A DNA stretch of 64,000 nt from Polytrichum commune (lineage: Eukaryota > Streptophyta > Polytrichopsida > Polytrichales > Polytrichaceae): contig OX485805.1 in NCBI GenBank assembly GCA_950295325.1, positions 4,216,501 through 4,280,500 on the forward strand, in the 5' to 3' direction. Below, one piece after another: positions 58,430 to 64,000 of this stretch. Within the stretch, counting starts at the first letter, position 1; each line of letters begins with the position of its first letter. The notes below the pieces were generated by a model, which saw only the letters and a list, made by a program, of their open reading frames with translations, ran no database searches and had not been told where the DNA came from. The position numbers were made by a program, and so were the translations under genes.

Positions 58430-58512
58430 TATTTGGGTAAAACACGATACTCTCAGTATAATGTTATAGCAACATGTAACTCCAAATGGTAACCCATACT
58501 AATTAGACAATA
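58430..58512. mobile_element. Truncated MITE (ATTATCCCAATTAG family)
   Basis: Only the right arm is present: ATGTTATAGCAACATGTAAC, CCAAATGGTAACCCATAC, TAATTAGACAATAT. The left half is replaced by the 3' part of another repeat (the TCAGTGTCC family, here at 58368). Confidence 0.6.
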
Positions 58513-59429
58513 TAGTGTAGCGGTGGTTATAGTAGCTTTGGAATATTGGTCAAAAGTCTTCCATTCATCCAACTTTCGTTACTCCTCTTCCATTTCTTTA
58601 TTGATGTGTTGGGAGCTTGAAAGTTGCAGCCCACCTCAAAGTTGGCATCTCAATATTACCCTATATATAGTCTACGCTATGTCTCACTTGAGGGTCAATA
58701 GACACTTTCCGAATTTTTGGGTTTTTGATATAAAAGTATGTGGCCCTATTGTGCGCACTCTTAGCTCCACAAATACTTTAAGCCATTGGATTGGATTGGG
58801 AACTGTCTCATCTAATCAACAATTGCAAATCACAAAGATTGTCCTCAAAATTGGAGAAAACAAGTCAAAATGAGGTTCTCTTTCTTCTTTGGTTCATTAT
58901 CAAATAGTACACAATTATGTGTGTATGATATTCATGCTAAAGATCGTGATTTTTTTTAATATTGTAATTAGTCACTTATTATTTGGAGTCACTCGGTTTA
59001 GGACTAGAAATTTAAGACTAGAATTATCATATAATAGGGTCAATTTAAGACTATAATTATCATATAATAGGGGTAATTAATGCACGTTTGTGGTGGGACC
59101 CATACTAAGGAAGTGACTTGGAGTACATGGTGAATTCATTCATGTGTTAACTTAACTTAACTTAACTCAAGCTCATTGTTTGAAACCTTAGTTTCAAAAC
59201 ATATTTTACACTTTGAGTCTTTGGGTTTGAGTGGAGGTTGAAGGATTTAGGGATTGTTGGATATCTAAACTATAATTATGAAGTTATTGATTCAAATTTT
59301 GCCCTCACATCTAAATCTCACATCTCTTTAGACTATAAATTTCAGTGGAAGGAAAAGTTCGTGGGCACAACATTCAAAACGACTGTCTCACTCTTGCTAT
59401 TGTTGTAAACAAGACAAACCCTAACTTTT

Positions 59430-60220
59430 GTAATTGGACAATCATGCTACTCATTCCCTTAAGCATGTTTCTAGGGGTGAATCATTTGATTTTTCAACCT
59501 TGTGGTTGAGCAATATTATTATTGTTTCTTACCACCTACTATTACAAAACTCGTACAACCCTTGGATCAAGGAATAATTTCTTCATTTAGTTTAGTGTAA
59601 GAAAAGCTTTTTGGAATGGGTTCTCTCTTAGTTTGATTCTTCTACTACTCGTCAAGACTTGAGGAAAACAATGCCTAATGTAAGGCATGCTATTATGTGG
59701 TGCTCTCAAGGGTGGAGATAGATGAATCCCCAAACCATACGAAACAACTAGATGATGTCCAAGATTGTACTTGCAGATTGGAGTGCTGATTTTGCCATGG
59801 ATGATGAATGTGAGAAATCGAGAATGAAAGAAGTAGCAAATGACTTGGCAAATCTTATTTCCTATTTGAATATTGGAAGTGAGGAAATGCTTATTAAAGA
59901 ATATGTGCAATGGGCAAGAGAGGAAATTGTTGATGCAAAACACAACATGGTCGAGTTGGTGGATTTGGCATGGAGTAGAGAAATTCATTTGGGTTTAGAT
60001 TTGAATAAAGAGCCAATGGAGGGGAATGATGTGGATGACTAGTCAAGACCAATTAATCGAGTGTCCTCAAGCCCATGAGTATGCTCAATTACTACCAAAT
60101 TTTGCAGTGGAGCATCCTTTGGATGTGGTGAACATGCAATCTATGATGAATATATTGAACAAAGATGTCGATTTCCAACACCATCAAAAGACAATAGATC
60201 CTTACTTTTGTAGTGTGTGA
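59430..60220 (+). pseudogene. pogo/Tigger-like (DDE_1) transposase relic
   Basis: Successive frame pieces read LDNHATH at 59434 (the second catalytic Asp of the DDE triad, in the usual DNC/DN-x-H context), VQPLDQGIISSF (about 59553; the canonical QPxDQG motif), then NVRHAIMWC, QTIRN and W, then an open stretch from 59752 to 60042 and, after a frameshift, a last stretch ending QKTIDPYF near 60210. The order matches pogo-type transposases and the fragment at 24.1-24.7 kb. Several stops and frameshifts make it nonfunctional. No terminal inverted repeats were found around it. Confidence 0.68.
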
Positions 60221-60243
60221 TGTGGTGAAGACATCATCATGGG

Positions 60244-60263
60244 ACCACACACACACACACACC
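60244..60263 (+). repeat. (CA)n microsatellite
   Basis: A CA dinucleotide run directly after the transposase relic, followed by a TATATATA stretch. Confidence 0.8.
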
Positions 60264-60779
60264 ATATATATATAAACTCCATATTTTGTGACATTGTGAG
60301 CATACAGTTTTTAATAAAAAAAAATTCATACCTATATATCTTCATTATATATACAATATGATATATTACATTGAAATAGGTCATTTTCTTGAAACCTCGA
60401 TAGTTCAACATTTGAGGCCAAAATATCATATTATGCAAAATACGACATTCAAATAATATAACATTTTCTTGCACAACCAACATGTCATATCAAAGGGAGA
60501 ACATTATGCAAATTTCTATCATGAAATCTATGTGGACTTGAAGACGGAATCAATAGTTTGTTGTTGTTGCCACTTCAAATTAGCAATAGATATCTTATTG
60601 AGTGTCTCCAAAATGGCTTACAATTTCATTATGTTTGCATGATAAAATTGAAATGGGTTGTTCATTAAAATTGTAGCTAACAATTGAGCACAATGTTCCA
60701 ACCTGACATTCACAAACCCCAACCACAAATAAATCACCAAAGTAGAGTTTGTAGATCACCCATTATTGTCATACATTTG

Positions 60780-61240
60780 TCGAAACAACTCATAATTGAG
60801 TAAAATTACCACCACGCGATGTGTTATTTCATTAGTTTCCCAACATTATGCAAATCAAATTGAACTCAAAAAGTGCAAAACTAGATAGTTATCTTGAAAT
60901 CAACTTCTTAAACTCAACTAGCCTTCAAGCAGTCATAACTCTGCCAATACAACTCAAAATTGAGTAAAACTACCACCAAAAGAAGTGCAATTTCAATAGC
61001 TTGTCAACAATATTTAGATGAGGAAGATCAAATTAGAATTGACCTCAAAATCTGCAAAAGTATATTGATGTCTAAAAATGAAGTGCAAAAACTTAACATG
61101 CCTTCAAATGCTCAAAACATTTTCAATACAACATGGAATTGGACTAAAATACCACTAAAAGAAGTGAAATTTCAAGAGTTTTCCAACAATATGCAAATCA
61201 AAGCAATATGACAAATATTGAGTTCAAAATGCTCAAAAAC
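60780..61240 (+). repeat. Three-copy tandem repeat, about 175-bp unit
   Basis: Units share AATTGAGTAAAA(T/C)TACCACC, GTG(C)AATTTCA, CAACAATATG/T and CTCAAAA. An 83-codon frame across the last units is a by-product of the repeat and not a gene. Confidence 0.68.
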
Positions 61241-61469
61241 AAATTGTGCACCTTGGTTAAGGGTTTAGGTGAAAAATTTGTTGCGAAAGAGACAAAAGCT
61301 AATGAGTCTCTTGATTAGGTATTAATATTGAGCTACGTACTTATACATGTATGGGACCCGTCGTATTACATTTATTACCTCTGTAATATTAAATTTTAGA
61401 AGTCCAAAAGTGTTGTATTATAGAGGTAGATTTTAATTAGAAATTTTGATTTACAAAAAAAATGCCATT

Positions 61470-61730
61470 ATATCAAGATGACACTTAGTGTTACTATGGT
61501 AACTTTTCATATGACACTTCTTATGAATATGTGAACAAATGTTGTCATGGATGAGTTCATCCATTGGCCAAAACCCTGCCTTCTCTTGTCAGCAACTTGT
61601 GATGAAATATTGTCATGGATGATTGAATTTTGGATGAGAAATCACTTGGTAAAGTGATAGTAATTGCAACACTGTAAATTTATAATCCCTCGATTTTTTT
61701 CTACAACAAATAACAAATAATGTTGGGTTA
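61470..61730 (-). repeat. Dispersed repeat, inverted copy of 32290-32530
   Basis: Contains GGATGAGTTCATCCATTGGC, GATGAGAAATCACTTGGTAA and AATTGCAACACTGTAAATTT, the reverse of the landmarks at 32.3 kb. Confidence 0.65.
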
Positions 61731-62862
61731 TCATTTAGTGTTAGTGACACTATACCGGGGTTAACAAATTAGTATTGAGCTAGACAATTAGAATTGGTGA
61801 CACTAAACATCATATTTAGTGTAATGAATTGTTGTGTTGTAAATCAAGGTTTACATGAAGGTGCCACCACAATGCCAAACTCCTATGAGCTAAGCTACCT
61901 ATTGTCATGATAGAGGCCCTACTTCTCACAAACAACATCCCAATTCCCCCCATGCCTCCCACGCACCCCTCGTTACTTCTTCACATCATTGAATTCATCA
62001 TCATCTCCCACCCATCAAAAAAAATAGTATGTTTTTGCCATGATTTGTATCTTAGAATTTATTGATCATGGAAATTTTTTATCATCATCATCACGAGGTG
62101 AAGAATCTCTTTCATCCTAACCAATCATTTAGTCACGAAGTGAAAACTAGTGAATGTCCTAGAAATGGTTAGGTATGCAAATACTTGAGCACGTACTTTT
62201 GATGAGATATCTTCTTGTGTTCATATCCAAGCCTCGCCATTCACCACTCACGTAACATCACTCGGTAGAGTGAGGGTCTTCCTACATAATTAGGCTGACA
62301 CTGTAGCATGGAGTATAAAGAATTACAAGATATTGTGATCTTACTCCTAAGATTTCATGGTCCACTCAATTAAAGGCATGTGTTGACTAATGTTATGCAT
62401 ACCATCTATTATGAAAGGTCCAAGAAGCCCATTATGGTTCTCAAAGTGTCATACGGAGATGTGTAAAGTCATCACTTGCTATATTTAGTTGTTTGTGTCA
62501 CATGTGACCTAATCTAAAAGTTATTTCTTTATCATTTACATTCTTTTGATCATAGTATACATATATGGCAAAGAAAATATTACATATATTAGGTCCCTTT
62601 AGATGACCTATATTCAGACTCACACTATGTATGTCTCATCATCATTGTCACATCTTACTGTACTTTCAGTTCCTCTTTGTAATAGGTTGACATTACATAT
62701 AAATACAATCTTATAAACCACAAATTTTTGATACTTTGATACTTTGGGGGTTTCAAACAAAGTATCGCTTAAGTATGGCTTAGAAAGTATATTGTTGCTC
62801 TTGAGGATTAGGATTGGGGACCAAATTAAAAAAGGCCCGTATATCATACGCATATCATGATC
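61731..62862. other. Intergenic, nothing supported
   Basis: AT-rich, no recognised gene or RNA. A 97-codon minus-strand frame at 62620-62913 overlaps the SINE at its end and shows no motif. Confidence 0.5.
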
Positions 62863-62863
62863 A

Positions 62864-63125
62864 ATAAATAGATAAATAACCAACATCAGGCAATCTGACA
62901 TGAATTTGAGCATGTTGGCCCTACCTTGCTCAAGAATCCTCTTGGTGCAGGGTGAGGTTTACTACCTACCTTGTGGTGGGTGGGCTCTTGGCTTCCTACC
63001 TACCTAGCTAGTTTTTCTGTTAAGTAGAGAGAAGATTTAACAGCGAATATCGAACCGCCAACCACTCCATTCAAAAATGGGTACCTTTCCACTATCACCT
63101 AATAGTTTAGGGTCATCTTGGACCT
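62864..63125 (-). mobile_element. tRNA-derived SINE, copy 4
   Basis: Reverse-oriented full copy. Its 5' end on the minus strand is AGGTCCAAGATGACCC, it carries the body with GGTAGGTAGTAAACCTCACC, and its TTATTTATCTATTTATT tail faces left. The perfect 12-bp direct repeat ATATCATGATCA (62852-62863 and 63126-63137) defines the insertion exactly and suggests the youngest copy of the four. Confidence 0.85.
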
Positions 63126-63377
63126 ATATCATGATCATAATATGTAACATACTTTCAGTTTCTCTTCTTAGTAGGTTGTGTTTGATATAATTTTAATCTT
63201 ATAGACCAAGTAAAATGTGAGTTTCATACTTTGGGGCTTCGTGCAAACTACTATTGCATATGCCATAGAAAGCATATTGGCACCTGCAAGTGTTAGTATT
63301 TGTGACCAAACAAGGCACGCTTACTTTATGTGGCTCCAACGAGTCAATAAGGTAAATGAGTCTTAAAAGGTTACTTT

Positions 63378-63690
63378 TTCCGACTAGCCTACTCCTCATA
63401 GGATACGAAACACATGATTAGTACATAATGGTTACCAACCCCAAATCGAGGCCATAGCCACTTTCCTCATATTTTTTAAAGCTCGTGTGAATACCTCAAT
63501 CATTATCAAAGTGAAGATTCTCATGCTCACTAAATGGTCATGTGGGTTCTTCCAATTATGTTGACTATCGAACTTAGAATGGTTATCAAATTTTGAGCAT
63601 GCAGCCCAATCTCTTTTAAGCACAAGTCTTTTTGGTACATATTCTTGGAACTACACTAACCACATACCACTCAAATATAGACAAAAAAGA
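63378..63690 (-). repeat. Dispersed 330-bp repeat family, copy 3
   Basis: On the minus strand: TATTTGAGTGGTATGTGGTT, AAAAGAGATTGGGC, TATGAGGAAAGTGGCTATGG and TTTCGTATCCTATGAGGAGT, in the same order as copies 1 and 2. Confidence 0.7.
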
Positions 63691-64000
63691 GTAACCGAAT
63701 AAGGTTGTTTACCTTATATATTTGCCGACCAATGTGGGACTCGGGATTAGTTCACATGGGGTCCCGAGTTCCAAATCCCAAGTCACTTGAGGTCAATCCG
63801 TGCAATCTTCGCCATTGAAGGCATGGAAGTTGGGACTTACCACCACTTCCCACATGGTCCCAAGTCCCAAGTATGACATGGACACCCACATGACAATACG
63901 TTCTGGTGGTTTTTGAGAGTTGGGTCGATCCAAAACCTGGACCCCAACTTTCAACATGAACACCGCAAGTGTTTTGGCCTAAAACAATCAAGACCCGACT

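Noticed and set aside
58523-58873. 116-codon open frame as a gene
   Set aside because: Low-information composition and no recognisable domain; it follows a truncated MITE.
60960-61211. 83-codon open frame as a gene
   Set aside because: It spans units of a tandem repeat, and its reading frame is a product of that repeat.
63710-64000. Functional hairpin from GGGACTCGGG ... CCCGAGTTCC near the right edge
   Set aside because: Short arms in a stretch of variants of the same words (CCCAAGTCCC, GGGGTCCCGAG); more likely diverged local repeats cut by the window end.

Overview
This 64 kb window is nuclear DNA from a land plant. It holds a spliced organellar aspartyl-tRNA synthetase gene, a spliced papain-type protease with a C-terminal granulin domain (the plant RD21 type), GT-AG introns, long gene-poor stretches, and many degenerate transposons, MITEs and tRNA-derived SINEs. 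The sequence alone does not fix the lineage. A seed-free vascular plant (fern or lycophyte) is a guess, not a result.

Layout: 1-3337 is the 3' part of a decayed non-LTR retrotransposon-like polyprotein whose reverse transcriptase would lie left of the window. It keeps a post-RT segment, a Cys/His cluster, a domain resembling the PCIF1 cap-adenosine methyltransferase fold, the tail of an RNase H domain, a CCHC zinc finger, a restriction-like endonuclease-type C-terminus and a (TTC)n tail. 6841-14295 (+) is the AspRS gene: 15 exons and 695 codons that join in phase, with a six-copy tandem array in intron 1. 14.3-33.0 kb is intergenic and full of repeats. It contains three copies of one SINE family, a pogo/Tigger-like element of 1086 bp with clean terminal inverted repeats and TA duplications, and two inverted 275-bp arms around that element. 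33568-36578 (+) is the RD21-like protease (5 exons, 466 codons). 41636-44856 (-) is a phase-consistent eight-exon model for an unrecognised Cys-rich, membrane-associated or secreted protein. From 45 kb to the right end there are MITEs (including a hAT-like one at 50.06-50.54 kb), a SWIM-like coding relic, a second pogo-like transposase relic (59.4-60.2 kb), a fourth SINE and several dispersed repeat families.

The genes show no sign of working together. AspRS serves organellar translation, the protease acts in the vacuole or secretory pathway, and the Cys-rich gene is unknown. Two patterns run through the window: (1) local tandem duplications of 65-280 bp in introns and flanks, with arrays inside introns of all three genes; (2) mobile elements whose boundaries can be read directly from target-site duplications. 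The most unusual object is the polyprotein relic at the left edge, because a PCIF1-like domain inside a LINE-like ORF is an unexpected combination.
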